Positions 1 to 12,322 are shown, numbered from the stretch's first letter. The stretch: 64,000 bases of DNA from Tamarix chinensis (GCA_030549775.1 CM060173.1:35277110-35341109); one strand, 5' to 3'. Made by a program: numbers and translations. Notes: a model not told the origin generated them from the letters alone.

Positions 1-870
1 TAGTGAGAAGAACAAGGAGGCTTCGGTGGAGGGGACGAAGCAATGGACTAGATGGTTGTAAGGTTTGAGGATGGCGACGACGCTGCTGGATGGATGGTGA
101 TAGAAGGCGTTGCAAGGAGGTGTTGCTGGTGGGGAAAGGAGTGAGCCGATTATCTTTTGCTGGCTGGGAGACGTCAAGGTTGCTGGCATGGTTTAGGGTT
201 AGGCTCGGCGACGATGGGAGTTGTTTAGGTTAGTGGTATTGGGTGTTGTAACGGGTTTAGGGCTCGATGGATGGCAGTTTAGGGCTAAGGAAAAGATAGA
301 GGGTGGCGGTGTTGTTGTGATCGGATGGAGAGATGATTTGGAGGAGGATTTTTGGTGGGATGAGTTGGGAAAAGATAAAGTGGAAATAGAAGGATAAATT
401 AATCTTTAAACCACACAAAAATAAAGATTAAGGTTTTGAGAACAAAACCATTCACACATATTCGGTTTTGTTTGTAGACGAATCCACACATAATTCAGGT
501 TTTAAGCAATGCTTAAGGTTGTTCTTCTTATTCAAGTTGTGTGTTTCTACTCGGTTTCCTATGGTTTATATAGCCAAGGAACCAAGCATCTTCTCAAAAG
601 ATTACAAGCATATTCCCTCCCAAAAGCATTAATTCCCTTAAGACTAGCTAGTTAATATTTAGTTACTAACCAACTAAAAGTAAATAATAATAACTAGTAC
701 TTAAAAATAAACGTTATGCTAGCTAACAAACATTGACTAAAAGTAAACAAAAATAACTAGTACTTAAATATAAACGTTATGCTAGCTAACTAACGTTGCA
801 TGAAGCCATGCATACCCCATATTCATGCACCCGCTCTGAGTAGCGTAACCGTCTTCCTCGGTGTTATGTT
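1..870. other. Unresolved left-edge sequence, no gene recognised
   Basis: No open frame or domain is recognisable. The first 370 bases are G-rich, with many GGTGG and GGATGG runs, resembling the GC-rich islands inside plant LTRs. The remainder is AT-rich and carries a TATA-like string (tttatatagcc near 566-576). It probably belongs to an older repeat into which the downstream gypsy element inserted, or to which it was joined by deletion. I see no LTR copy matching the 3' LTR at 5655-6512. Confidence 0.4.
673..797. repeat. Two-copy tandem duplication, period 63 bp
   Basis: Two adjacent units starting at 673 and 736 share actaaaagtaaa, ataactagtacttaaa and aaacgttatgctagctaac in the same order with few differences. 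It is a simple local duplication in AT-rich DNA. No function is inferred. Confidence 0.85.
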
Positions 871-1101
871 CTGTGACTCTGCTCCCGCATCATTTGTTGG
901 TGAGGTAATTTTGTTCCTTTATTGAAATTTTATTACTCTTTGTGGGTCAACAATTGTTTAATATTATTGTGCTATTTTAGTAAATCCTTCTAATTGTGTA
1001 ATTGTACTGCGATCCCTTTATTATAAGTGTGTTCAACTTACTGTTTTTGGTTGAATATCTGTGTTTTTCTTTTTTCTTTAAAGTGAATAAAGATAGGATT
1101 C

Positions 1102-2310
1102 ATGATGTCTAGTAACAGCCAATCTATGAACCAATCTGTATTCGTATCTAGTAATGATCTGTTAGAAACACTTAGGACATTTCAAGAACAAATGACTGCC
1201 CAATTGGTAGTATTATCTGCTAACCTAGAGCAGAGAATAGGAGAGCAAGAAATTAGAATCAATGAGTTGCAGAATAATAGGATAAATGACCAACATGCTG
1301 GGGTGTTAGGAAGGGCTCCAATGGACCCTAGAAATAGGATTCCCCCTTTAACTAACTTAGAGGAACTAGAAGATCAAATATCCAATAATAGTGATAGGAG
1401 ACCAAGACAGGTTAATAGGCAGAAAGAGAATTAGATCAGGTTGATAGGAACATAGGTAACCTTAAATTTAATATACCTGGATTCAATGGGAGGAATGATC
1501 CTGATTATTACTTTGAGTGGGAAAGAAAGATAGAATTAGTGTTTGAGTGCTAAAATTATTCTGATGAAAAGAAAATTAAGGTAGCAGTAGTAGAATTCAC
1601 AGACTATACATCTTCTTGGTATCATAACCTTGTTTTAACTAGGCGTAGGAATGGAGAACCACCTATAAAGACATGGGATGAATTTAAAGTTTTAATGAGA
1701 AAGAGGTTTGTTCCAAGTTATTATTATATGGAATTACATAAAAAGATGCAAATATTAAATCAGGGTAATAGGTCTGTGGATGAGTACTTTAAGGAATTAG
1801 AGATGTTAGTGATCAAAACAGGAATTGTTGAGGATGAGGATGCCACAATGGCTAGATTCTTGAGTGGTTTAAATTCTGAGATAGGTGATAAGGTAGAGTT
1901 ATATCCCTATGGAACCTTGAGTGAGATGGTTAATATAGCCACAAAGATAGAAAGTCAAATAAGGAGAACTAGGCAGTATAAACCCCCTGGAATTGGGATT
2001 ATGAATACTCTGAAGAGGAATTTAGGAGGACATAGTTCTGGAAACTGGAAGAATAATGGGAAGTTTGAGTCTAGAGGTAAAGGTAATGAGGCTAAGGTAG
2101 GAAATAGATTTGATAAAGAAAAAACTGTAGCAGCTAATCCTATAAATGGCCCTAATAGAACTAGAGACACAAAGTGTTTTAAGTGTGGGGGATTAGGTCA
2201 CATAGCTTCTAAATGTCCTAATAAGAGGAATATCTTGATTAGAGAATCTGAACATATAGAGTCTGAATCTAAAGAAGAAGAATTAGAGCTTAACATGATT
2301 AGGGATGATA
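1102..2310 (+). pseudogene. gag pseudogene of element 1
   Basis: This encodes a retroelement Gag (capsid/nucleocapsid). The first block, 1102-1434, has the MSSNSQSMNQ start shared with the element at 44.8 kb and a short coiled-coil-like segment. It stops at 1432-1434. The rest of Gag continues in another frame, through a stop in the WERKIELVFEC region, and is open from 1695. The capsid part contains RFLSGLN and the E-L-Y-P-Y-G-T-L motif. A CCHC zinc knuckle with intact spacing (CFKCGGLGHIASKC) lies at about 2170-2215. An acidic linker follows before the protease. At least one frameshift and one stop break the gene. Confidence 0.85.
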
Positions 2311-5300
2311 ATAGTGATTCAGAAGAAGAGATAGAACTTCCAATTAGTAGAGACCTTTTTATTGTGCGTAGGGCATTAAATAGTAATAAGTTACCTAATC
2401 CAAATGCAATACAGAGAGAAAACATATTTCATACTAGGTGCTTAATTGATGATAAGTGTTTTAATATGGAAATAGACAGTAGTAATTGTATAAATACTGC
2501 TAGTACTTTATTAGTATCTAAATTAGGATTACCAACCACTAGACATCCAAAACCCTATAGGTTACCATGGTTAAATGAATTAGGAGATGTTAAGGTTAGT
2601 CAACAGGTTCTAGTAAACTTAAAATTAGGTAAGTATGAACATTCTGTTTTGTGTGACATTGTTCCAATGCATGCTTCCCATTTATTGTTAGGAAGGCCAT
2701 GGCAAAATGATAGAAGAGTAACACATGATGGGTACAAGAACAGATATACTGTACAAAAGGATGATAAGAAAATTATTTTAGCACCTATGACTCCAAAATA
2801 AATCTTTGATGACCAAATTAAAATAAAATCTTATTATAAGGAATTAACTAAACAAAGTGTAGAGGCTAGAACTAGTTCAAAGGAGGTTAATAAATCATCT
2901 AGGTTTTATGCTAAAAGAGGAGATGTTGAAAAGGCTATTAGGCAGCAATCAAATGTATATCTGATGGTCTATAAAGAGTGCTATGAGTGTCATCTAGAGT
3001 TAAGTGAGGATGTAGCTGATAATGTTAGAAAACTATCAGAGGAATATAGTGAGTTATTCCCTAAAGAGATTCCCCATGGACTACCTCCACTAAGGGGCAT
3101 AGAACATCAAATAGATTTTATACTAGGATGTTATTCCAAATAGGCCTGCTTATAGGTCTAACCTTGAGGAAGTTAAGGAATTAAAGAGATAGGTTTCTGA
3201 ATTATTGAGTAAGGGTTATATTAAGGAGTCAATGAGTCCCTGTGCTGTCCCAGTACTCTTAGTTCCAAAGAAAGATGGAAGTTGGAGGATGTGCATAGAT
3301 AGTAGAGTAGTAAACAAGATAACCATTAAGTATAGATATCCTATACCTAGGTTAGATGAAATGTTAGATCCTCTCCATGGTGCTATAATTTTTTCAAAAA
3401 TAGATTTAAAGAGTGGATATTATCAAATTAGGATGAAACTAGGAGATGAGTGGAAAACAGCTTTTAAAATAAATTTTGGGTTATATAAGTGGTTAGTTAT
3501 GCCATTTGGGTTATCTAATGATCCAAGTACCTTCATGAGGCTTATGAACCATGTACTTAGAAACTTTATTGGAAAGTTTGTAGTTGTTTACTTTAATGAT
3601 ATACTTATTTACAGTAAATCCCTAGAAGAGCATTTGAGACATTTGAGAGTTATTCTAGATGTATTTAAGGCTGAACAGTTGTATGCTAATTTAGCTAAGT
3701 CTAGGTTTTGTTTAGAGAGTGTGGTATTCCTAGGATTTGTTGTTGGTAAGGATGGCATATCTATTGATAAGGAAAAGATTAAAGCCATACAAGAGTGGCC
3801 TATACCTAAGACAGTGACTGAAGTTAGAAGTTTCCATGGTTTGTGTTTCTTTTATCATAGATTTGTTAGGAACTTTAGTACTATAGTTGCTCCCTTAACA
3901 ACAATAACAAAAAATAAAAATGGTTTTAAATGGGGCTTAGAGAAACATAAATCTTTTGAAACCCTTAAAACCCAGCTAACACAAGCACTTGTATTAGTCC
4001 TTCCTGACTTTGAGAAAATTTTTGAATTAGATTGTGATGCTTCAGGTTTGGGAATAGAGGCTGTACTTTCTCAAGAGGGTTGACCTATAGCTTATTTTAG
4101 TGAAAAATTAAATGGTAGTACTTTAAATTACTCTACTTATGAAAAGGAATTATTTGCTTTAATAAGAACCTTAGAGGTTTGGCAACATTATTTATGGCCT
4201 AGAGAGTTTGTTATAAATACTGATCAAGAAGCTATAAAGTATCTAAAAAGCCAATCAAAATTAAATAGAAGACAGGGTAGATGGATTGAATTTATTGAAA
4301 GTTTTCCCTATATAATTAAATATAAAAAAGGAGGTTACAATATAGTGGCATATGCCTTATCTAGAAGACATGTTTTGCTAAATACTATAGATGCTACTTT
4401 GTTGGGATTTTCTTGTGTTAAACGTTTATATTTGGAGGATCATGATTTTAAAGAAATATATAAAAATTGTGAAGCTGCTACACAAGGGAAATATTATATC
4501 TATGAGGGCTACTTATTTAGAGAAAATAGACTGTGCATACCTGATTGTTCATATAGAAGATTATTAATTCAAGAAGCACATAATGGTGGACTAATGGCAC
4601 ATTTAGGATTTCAAAAGACTTTGGACATATTAGTTGATCATTTTTACTGGCCTCATATGAAGAAAGATGTGTTAAAATACTGTGTTAATTGTGTAGCTTG
4701 TAGACAGGCTAAGTCCACATCAAAACCTTTTGGATTGTATACTCCATTACCTGTTCCTAATCAGCCCTAGACTGATGTTTCTTTGGATTTTATTTTGTGA
4801 TTGCCTAGAACTAATAGGGCTAAAAATTCAATAATGGTTGTAGTAGATAGATTTAGTAAGATGGCCCATTTTTTACCTTGCAATAAAACTAATGATGTTG
4901 TGACTATAGCTGATTTATTCTTTTCTTATATAGTCAAATTGCATGGAATACCTAAAAAAATAGTATCTAATAGGGATGTTAAATTTTTGAGTCATTTTTG
5001 GAAGTTTTTATGGGATAAACTGGGAACTAAGCTTTTATTTTCAACTACATGTCACCCTTAAAATGATGGACAAACAGAGGTAGTGAATAGATCCTTAGGT
5101 AATATGTTGAGAGCTATCCTTGGAAAAAATCTTAGACAATGGGAAACTGTATTACCACAGGTAGAATTTGCTTATAACAAAACATTACACTCTACAACTA
5201 AGAAGACACCTTTTGAAATTGTGTATGGATTTAATCCCTTAACTCTCCTTGATTTGAGTCCTTTGCCTAATTTTGAGTTGCATAATTTTGATGTTGAATC

Positions 5301-5751
5301 TCATACTGTAAATATGAAGAAACTGCATGAATCTATAAGTCAACAGATTAATAAGAGGGTTCAACAAATGTTTGAGAATTTGAATAAAAAGTGAAAGAAA
5401 ATGGTCTTTCAACCAGGAGATTTAGTTTGGGTACACCTTAGAAAAGAATGTTTTCCAACACTTAAGAAGTTAAAATTGGATCCTAGAGGAGATGGACCTT
5501 TCACTATATTAGAAAGAATTAATGATAATGCTTATAAAATTGATTTTCCTGCTAAATTTGCTAATGTTAGTGATTCTTTTAATGTTTCTAATCTAAGTCC
5601 TTTTGCAAGCATTATTCAGGTTTCAGAGATGAAACCTCACCAAGAAGAGGGGGATGATATATGTATCCATAATTTGTATTTAAATAATTCTATTAATTAT
5701 TATAAATTATATTGCACATATAATTACTTTTCTTATTGTGTGGTTAATTAG
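2311..5751 (+). pseudogene. pol pseudogene of element 1 (PR-RT-RH-IN)
   Basis: The protease-like region at about 2420-2800 reads to LLGRPWQ. The frame then shifts near 3121. Reverse transcriptase spans about 3205-3800 with [15 protein letters not shown] and MPFGLS motifs. The catalytic YFDD box reads YFND, losing one metal-binding aspartate. RNase H ([17 protein letters not shown]) follows. The integrase HHCC finger lies at 4576-4715. The core integrase motif that should read SDRD is SNRD, so a second catalytic aspartate is lost. In-frame stops occur at 3190, 4081, 4768, 4798, 5059 and 5392; several equal C-to-T or G-to-A changes relative to the copy at 40.6-43.2 kb. The last frame ends at 5751, inside the 3' LTR. 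Confidence 0.9.
5642..5654 (+). promoter_or_regulatory. Polypurine tract of element 1
   Basis: An uninterrupted purine run AAGAAGAGGGGGA sits directly before TGATATATG, the inferred LTR start. It is the expected plus-strand primer site. It lies inside the pol frame, which continues about 97 bases into the LTR. Confidence 0.8.
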
Positions 5752-6512
5752 AAAATTAAATCAGAATATGGGAGATGGATCCTGATGAGTTGCTGTGTAT
5801 AGCTGCTGCTGGTTACTGTTGCTGATAGGAATTTGCTGTATTAATTTGTGATTATCCCATATGATGCATTCGCCAGCATAATTTGACTAATGGAAATTAA
5901 GTTGGCCGTGCAATCTACCACCCGACCCATATTTACTGGGTTAGAAGGATTGTGGATTACACAACCCTTGATAACCATGATTAACTAATAAAATTTAGCT
6001 GATGGGGATTAATTTGTAAATCCATTATTTGGATTAATGTATATTTGTAATTTTCTTTGTAATTGGGCTGCTTTATTGTCCCAGCTCCACGACCTGTTTT
6101 TTTAGTTGGATGGTTTGTTGGGCTAATATGTTGTATTTGTACTTGAGCCCATCGTCTGTATAAGGTCGTATCGTGTGTATTGTAGACGCCCATATATAAG
6201 GTGTATACTAGACTGTATGTATGTTACTTTTAGCTGACATACATTTCAACTATTTTTCTAGAATCTCTCTCGACTTCTCTCTCTCTCTCTCTCGTGACTG
6301 ATTCATTCGCTCGATCTTCTTCTTCCTTGATCTTCTTCTTGATCTTCTTTCTCTTAATCCAACTTTAGTAGCCGTTAATTACAACTGCACTCTGAGTTTT
6401 TCTAATCTTCCTTTGGATTAAACTCCTTAGGCTGATTTTGTTGTGCGGAATCGAACCCCGCACTCGATTCATGATCCAGCGAAAATTCTTGAAACCTATC
6501 CAAGCTTCATCA
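5655..6512 (+). repeat. 3' LTR of element 1 (858 bp)
   Basis: It begins TGATAT directly after the polypurine tract and ends ...GCTTCATCA. It aligns along its length with the 5' LTR of the related element at 45570-46452 (minus strand). Shared landmarks include CCCATATGATGCATTCGCC, GGGTTAGAAGGA.TaTGGATTA, a TATA box, a CT-rich stretch and the TTCATCA end. A TATA box (TATATAAG, 6193-6200) and a CT microsatellite near 6275-6293 are consistent with the U3/R promoter region. Confidence 0.8.
6193..6200 (+). promoter_or_regulatory. TATA box in the 3' LTR of element 1
   Basis: TATATAAG lies about two thirds of the way through the LTR and upstream of a CT-rich stretch. The homologous LTR has TATATATAGG at the equivalent place (around 45892-45906, minus strand). 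It is a likely LTR promoter element. Activity is not shown. Confidence 0.5.
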
Positions 6513-8944
6513 CGTTCCATAGTAAGCTTTTAAGCCATATATGCCTTCTTTTTTGATTGAATGCATATGAAATAATCTATTTATTTTGTCTTCAAATTTT
6601 CTTTTCAAACCTCATATACATTTAATTTCTTTGATCAAATTACTTGTCATAGCTTTGTTAATGGACTCTAGAGATTACTAGAACTTAATCTTGTGTTATT
6701 CGAAGCTTATAGTCAAAACATGCTTTGATTGATAGAATGATATAAGTAATATAGGATTTTTTCACCACATAACCAAAAAACTTGTGTCCTAATTTGTGTA
6801 CACAAGATGTAAACCCCATAGTATCCCTTCGAACCTATACATTGATCATATACTTTTTTCATAACCCTTGGGCTTATCCTTACCCTTCCCTAGAGCTAGC
6901 GAAAGGGGATTACTTCATTATATTATGGAGATAGAATGGTTATGTTGAGAAAGAAATTGATTATGTTTGGTGTTGGAAATGAATATATATATATATTTCA
7001 TCATTTTTCTTTGATTAAAAAAATATAAATAAGGTAAAACAAATAAATGATATGACATAAGTAAGAGAGGGAGATATGGATATGACTTTGAGAAAGTTCT
7101 ATTCATAATTTATTTTTGGATTATATCATTGTTCTAGTATGGTATTAAGTTTAAGGTGTGTATTATTGATCATCAATTATATGGAGTTGGCTCTTATATT
7201 CCTTCTAATTAATAGAGTTACACTAGTTCTTTTCCTTTTAGCACCATAATCCTATAATACATCACACCCTTCTATATCTTATCCCCATTACAACCTATAA
7301 TAAATTCCTGTTTGATTCTTAAGATGAATATCCTTTGATTTGATGGAGATTAGTCACAAGAGTTAAGCATATGGTTTGGACCATTTGACAAGTATTTAAT
7401 ATTTTTTATGAGATTGTATTAACAAAAATATGATATTTCCTTAATTATATATGTGAGTTGCTTGATATTTTTATCATCTTATATCTCATATATATAAGCA
7501 TAATTGTTTACATTGATAGCCATAAATCTAAGCAATAAAAAAAATATAGGGTATTCTTAGTGAGGATGTGTCTTGACGTGACTAAGGCATGGTATATCTT
7601 CATCCATATTATTGTTTTGACCTTATTTTGACGTATTTATGTGTGAACCATATGATAAAATTAACCATTTAAATTTTTCAATGTTGAATCTTAGTTAACT
7701 GATAATCTTAGTGTTATGAGAGTAAAAGGTTCTAAGACAATTAGTTAAGGGTGTTATATATGTTTTTCTTTTTATATTTAAATTGTGTGTGATTTTGTGG
7801 GTATATTATCTATAAAACCCTCACAAGACCTTACTCGTCCTCTAAATAACCTAAGATTTTAAAGGGCTAGTTGTACAGACTAAGTGAAACCGTGAGACCT
7901 ACAAAAATGGCAAGTTAGTTTTATTTTCATTATTTTATTTGGTTCAAATCATGTTTTACTTGAGGACAAGCAAAATTTTAAGTGTGGAGACATTGATGAA
8001 TACATATTTTGACATATTTTATACCCTTTTAATCTTATTTTTTATGCTTTTATTCGAACAACATATTGAGGTAATTATAATTTAATGCTCAAGTGATAAT
8101 AATCTCATATATTAAATTATTTGAGCTAAAATGATATAAAACTGATGGGTTTAAAGTATAAGATTATTTATTAATTTTTCTGATTTTTTTTTAGGTGAAA
8201 TAAGAAAATAAAAGAAAAAAATGGCTTAGCCTAAAGGACCAAAAGGCTGGACAAATAGAGAACATTAGGCAATAAGGGCATAGACAAAGAAAATGAAAGA
8301 AAAACATGAGAAAAAGAAATAAAGAAGTGGAAAAAGGAAGATGAAAAGAAAGAGGAAAAGGTGAAGAATGCATCATAGAAGAAAGTAAGAGGAGAGGAGA
8401 GAGAGAAAGGAGAATTCAAGCTTGCGATAGAGGATCACTTTTATAAAAAGCAATAGATGGTAGGCCAAGGAGAAAGAAGAGAGAAAGACGAGAGAGGAGA
8501 AAAGGCACCGGCATAAAGAGAAAACAAACAAAGAACAATGGCATGGAAATTGAAAGAATAAGGATAGACTAATGTGCCACAAAAGAAAAGAAGAGGAGAA
8601 GAGAGAGAGAGAGAGTCATCGATTGCCAAAAAGAGAAGAAGATACCAAAAAGTGTATTTTAAATGAAAATAAGCAATATTTCATATTAATAAATTACTAA
8701 ATTTTCATCCATATTTATTTTTAGTTATTTTTTCTCTATTTATAATATATATTTTTTAAAATGTATATTTTTTTGTAATTATGAATGGCTAAATATTTGT
8801 TGCTTGGAAATATATTGAAACCCTAGGCTATAGTTTGAGATATAATAATAATTTTTTTTGTTTTATGAGATTCTTCTTTAACTCTAAATTAATTTCTATA
8901 AATTGTATGTGTGATTCTATTAAGTATAATTTATATAGTGCATG
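6513..8944 (+). mobile_element. Remnant of an Athila/Tat-like gypsy 3' region and LTR
   Basis: No protein domain survives, but the string tacttgaggacaagcaaaat followed by TTTAAGTGTGGAGA (about 7955-7990) is the familiar end of the 3' untranslated region of plant Athila/Tat-type elements. An LTR appears to start at TGATGAATAC (7994). Bases 8170-8640 are strongly purine-rich (GA/AAG runs). The LTR is interrupted at 8944 by a long solo LTR, resumes at 13706, and is interrupted again at 13891. Assignment rests on recognition of the conserved non-coding motif, so it is moderate. Confidence 0.5.
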
Positions 8945-9690
8945 TGTAACACCCCCAAAATTCACTACTGAAAAATTTCGTTAATTAAAAGAAATTTAGC
9001 GGAAGCGATTTGATAAACCGTGAATTTTGGGAGCATTACCGCCACACTTAGTACCAGACCGGTTCACTCATACCGTTCCAGTACTAAGTGCTAAGGCTAA
9101 AGGAGTAAAATAAAATTTCACGAGAACTTAAGCATTTGAATATCAGAGTAGCACAGTAAATACTTTACAAGAGAAAACATTCAACCACGGTGATTACAAA
9201 ATAACAAATACGTTGAATTTAAATGAGACAATTTAAAACCCTAAAAATTTCTGGACAGTACCTTACGCTCTCCCCAAGGGCCCACTTGAATAGCACCTGA
9301 AACACAACCTGCAAGGGGTACTGCCCATTGAATAGGCAGGGGCCCCATGAAGGGAACCCTTCAGTACTACGGTACTGAGTAACCCTTTAAAAACGCACTT
9401 AAAATACAGGCACACATATTACACATGATACTACTACATTCAGATATGACCATAGGTATAAACATGGTAATCAAATCCAATTCTTTGTACATCCAATAAC
9501 TCAATCATACATTAATGGCGTATACGTAAAATTCACTTTCATATATTCCATAATCAATCAACCAATATCAAATAGGCCATGATCAGTAATCGAGATATTT
9601 TTCGGGCCTTGAGGCCATTAATCAACAGTCTCAAAGACTAGTATTTTTCCATAACTCATTCACAATAATTTTTTATTGAGCTCGGGACCT

Positions 9691-9905
9691 CCACTATTAT
9701 TGCCGGTGGACCGGAATATATATAAAATCATCATCCAGGGCACAACGCTCCTGGCCACTATTATAACCGGTGGACCGGGATATATAAAGAATCATCACCC
9801 AGGGCACAACGCTCCTGGCCACTATTATAACCGGTGGACCGGGATATATAAAGAATCATCACCCAGGGCACAACGCTCCTGGCCACTATTATAACCGATG
9901 GACCG
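9691..9905 (+). repeat. 64-bp tandem array with palindromic core, copy 1
   Basis: Units start at 9691, 9755, 9819 and 9883 (three full and one partial). Each opens CCACTATTATAACCGGTGGA. The core CCGGTGGACCGG is an inverted repeat (CCGGT/ACCGG), and CCAC...GTGG pairs around it. The rest of the unit contains CAGGGCACAACGCTCCTGG. The same array with the same unit count is in copy 3 at 62122-62340. Confidence 0.95.
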
Positions 9906-10270
9906 GTACTCAATATCATAAATCGCTGGGCCCGGCTCATTAATATTCCACTTTCAATTATAGTATCTTTCCTTTCTTTAATCAGCACATCGATCATATT
10001 TATTTGCCTCGATAGGGAGATCAAGAACCCGGGACACAAAGGTACACCGGTCGCACTGGTGCGTAAAAGCAACTCAGTACCCTTCAACTAGTAACCCAGG
10101 GACGCAAAGGTACCCTGGTCGTACTGGTGCATAAAGCTGACTCAGTACCCTACCGACAAGGACACCTAATCCTTAAGTATGCATACCCCCTAACTAGGTC
10201 CGTAGAGCTAGAAAGAGTAGATATAGGGCCTGGCTGGGGCACAAAGGCACACCAGCAAATACCAAATAGT

Positions 10271-10310
10271 CGTGGACTAAACCACGTCCTTAGGGTAGCG
10301 ACCCCTAAGG
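10271..10310 (+). other. Two adjacent hairpins in the long LTR, copy 1
   Basis: Stem 1 is CGTGG-actaaa-CCACG (10271-10286). Stem 2 is CCTTAGGG-tagcgac-CCCTAAGG (10288-10310). The same pair occurs in copy 3 (62703-62742). Copy 4 keeps stem 2 in altered form (60158-60180), with one compensatory and one non-compensatory change. Confidence 0.7.
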
Positions 10311-10539
10311 AGTCACCATTCCCGATCTCGAGGTCTTTCACTTTAAGTAATAGTGTCTTAATTAAGGGTGATCACAAAACACAACAAGAAGATAATTATC
10401 CTCTTTTAATCGTTCAGATATCATCAGAAATTTCTTATGCAGGTGGTCATCCAAAGTAACATAGGAGAATCAATAAGGTCATCCTAAACTCATATAATTC
10501 CGAATTAAAAACTCAATCTCGTGATACTTACTAATCATC

Positions 10540-11720
10540 AAACATTCTTACCTTGAGTACTTATTTACCACTTTACTTATAAAATCACTACGTCACCCCT
10601 CCTTATTTGATAAATTACCATGTTACCCTCCTTGTTACAAAATCACCAAGTGATCCCTTATTCGATTTAGGTTACTAAATTATTTATCATACTTATTAGG
10701 ACATTAATTCCCCCTTAATAATTATTGCACTTAATATACTTTCCATTTAATTGGTTAGGTTACCACTTTGCCCCTTTCTCCTTTATTATGATTAATAAAC
10801 TATCCTTGAGTTGGTCAAATTACCAAATTACCCTTCCTCCTTATCCTAATTACCAAATTAACCCTTTATTCAGTTAATCACCAATTCACCGTCCTTTATT
10901 CTCATTTACCAAACTACCCTTCCTCATTGTCAAAATTACCAAATTGCCCTTTGGTTGGTGAAATTACCAAATTACCCTTGCATATGATCATAATTACAAA
11001 TTTGCCCTTCTCCGTTATTAATTTTACCATATTACCCTTTAGTTATTTAAGTTACCGAATTGCCCTTCTTAATTGTCATAATTACCAAACTACCCTACTC
11101 CATTATCCAAAATTACGAAAATACCCTCCAGTTGGTTTAATTACCAACTTACCCCTCACATTTATCATATTTACCATTTTACCCTTTCCTACTATTAATT
11201 ATCAAATTACCCTTTAGTTATTTAACTTATTATCTTACCCTTCTCAATAATTATTATTTCCAATTTACTCCTTTCCAATGTTCACCTTTACCCCTTTGAT
11301 TTACACAATTACCGTTTTACCCCTTTACCTTCAAATTTACCATTTTACCCCCTTAACTCCCGAAATTACCATATCGCCCTTTTACTTATAACTTTCCCAT
11401 TTATCCTTAATTATAAAATTGCTATCTTACCTCCTTTAATTTCCAATGCACCATTCCGCCCTTAGATTGTAAAATTATCATTTCATCCTTTAATCATAAA
11501 ATTACTATTTTGCCCTTTAATTATAAAATTACAATTTTACCCTTTTATTATAACATTACCAAATTGTCCTTTTATTACAATTTACCAAATTGCCATTCTC
11601 TTTAACAAGATTACCAAATTGCCCCTTTTTATTACAAAAAAAATACTCTTTCATCCTTTATTCACAAAATTACAATTTTACCCCCCCTACTTCCAAAATT
11701 ACTATTTTCTCCTGTTATTA
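10540..11720 (+). repeat. Degenerate TTACC array, copy 1
   Basis: About 1.2 kb is built from loosely repeated AAATTACCAAATTGCCCTT-like units. Spacing is variable, often about 37-40 bp. Matching arrays lie in copy 3 (from about 63000) and, inverted, in copy 4 (about 59100-59860). Open frames through it are low-complexity by-products. Confidence 0.9.
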
Positions 11721-12322
11721 ACAAATTCACCACTTTACTCTTTACACACCCTTATTATTAAAGTCTCACCCATGACTCTTATAATTAATGTAATGCTTAT
11801 TAGCACATATCCATGTATTAGGCCATACTCATATACAATATACATTTTTAAAATCTCCCCCTAATGCTAACAAAATGTTACACATGTAATAAGGATCACC
11901 ATAGCATATAACAACATGGATAATAATTTATATTTTCCCTAACCACCAAATTATTACCTTAAATATTATCCCCATACATATCATCAATCTATCATGCTTC
12001 CTTTCAACAATAAACACAATAACCACATATGATATGCTAAGCAACATACATCAAGCATAACACACATTAATAATGCCTAATGTGATAACATGCATTAATT
12101 CATGCATTTAAGCGGGATTTAACGGTTATCTTAATCTCGCAAAATTACCAAACCTTACCAAGCACAATTAGCAATTCAACACCTAAAATAACATCCATCA
12201 TATATACGTTAGAAATAAAATCCAAGTATCAAACTTTATAAAATTTAATTATTAAAACACTTAATATAAAACACCATTATACCTTAGAAATTAGCCAAAT
12301 CATTTTTTTACATATAGTGGAG

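Larger units (their letters stand above)
870..6512 (+). mobile_element. Ty3/gypsy retrotransposon, CRM-like, element 1 (5' LTR missing)
   Basis: The order gag, protease, reverse transcriptase, RNase H, integrase is that of a Ty3/gypsy element. It ends in a 13-base polypurine tract and a 3' LTR. The integrase C-terminus ends in the HLRKE...RGDGPF...INDNAYKID...FNVSNLSPF signature. I associate this with plant CRM-type chromoviruses; the clade is from memory and only moderately sure. The left limit is approximate, because the sequence starts to resemble the 5' leader of the related element at 40.6-46.5 kb around 870. Multiple stops and frame changes make it non-autonomous. No 5' LTR or PBS is visible. 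Confidence 0.85.

Noticed and set aside
1955..2425. Minus-strand frames opposite gag of element 1
   Set aside because: Antisense shadows of the gag reading frame, low complexity.
6918..7106. Short minus-strand frame in the Athila/Tat-like remnant
   Set aside because: Low-complexity chance frame in a non-coding 3' region.
9691..9905. CRISPR-like regular repeats
   Set aside because: Spacers are repeats themselves, the host is a plant, and there are no cas genes; it is a minisatellite inside an LTR.
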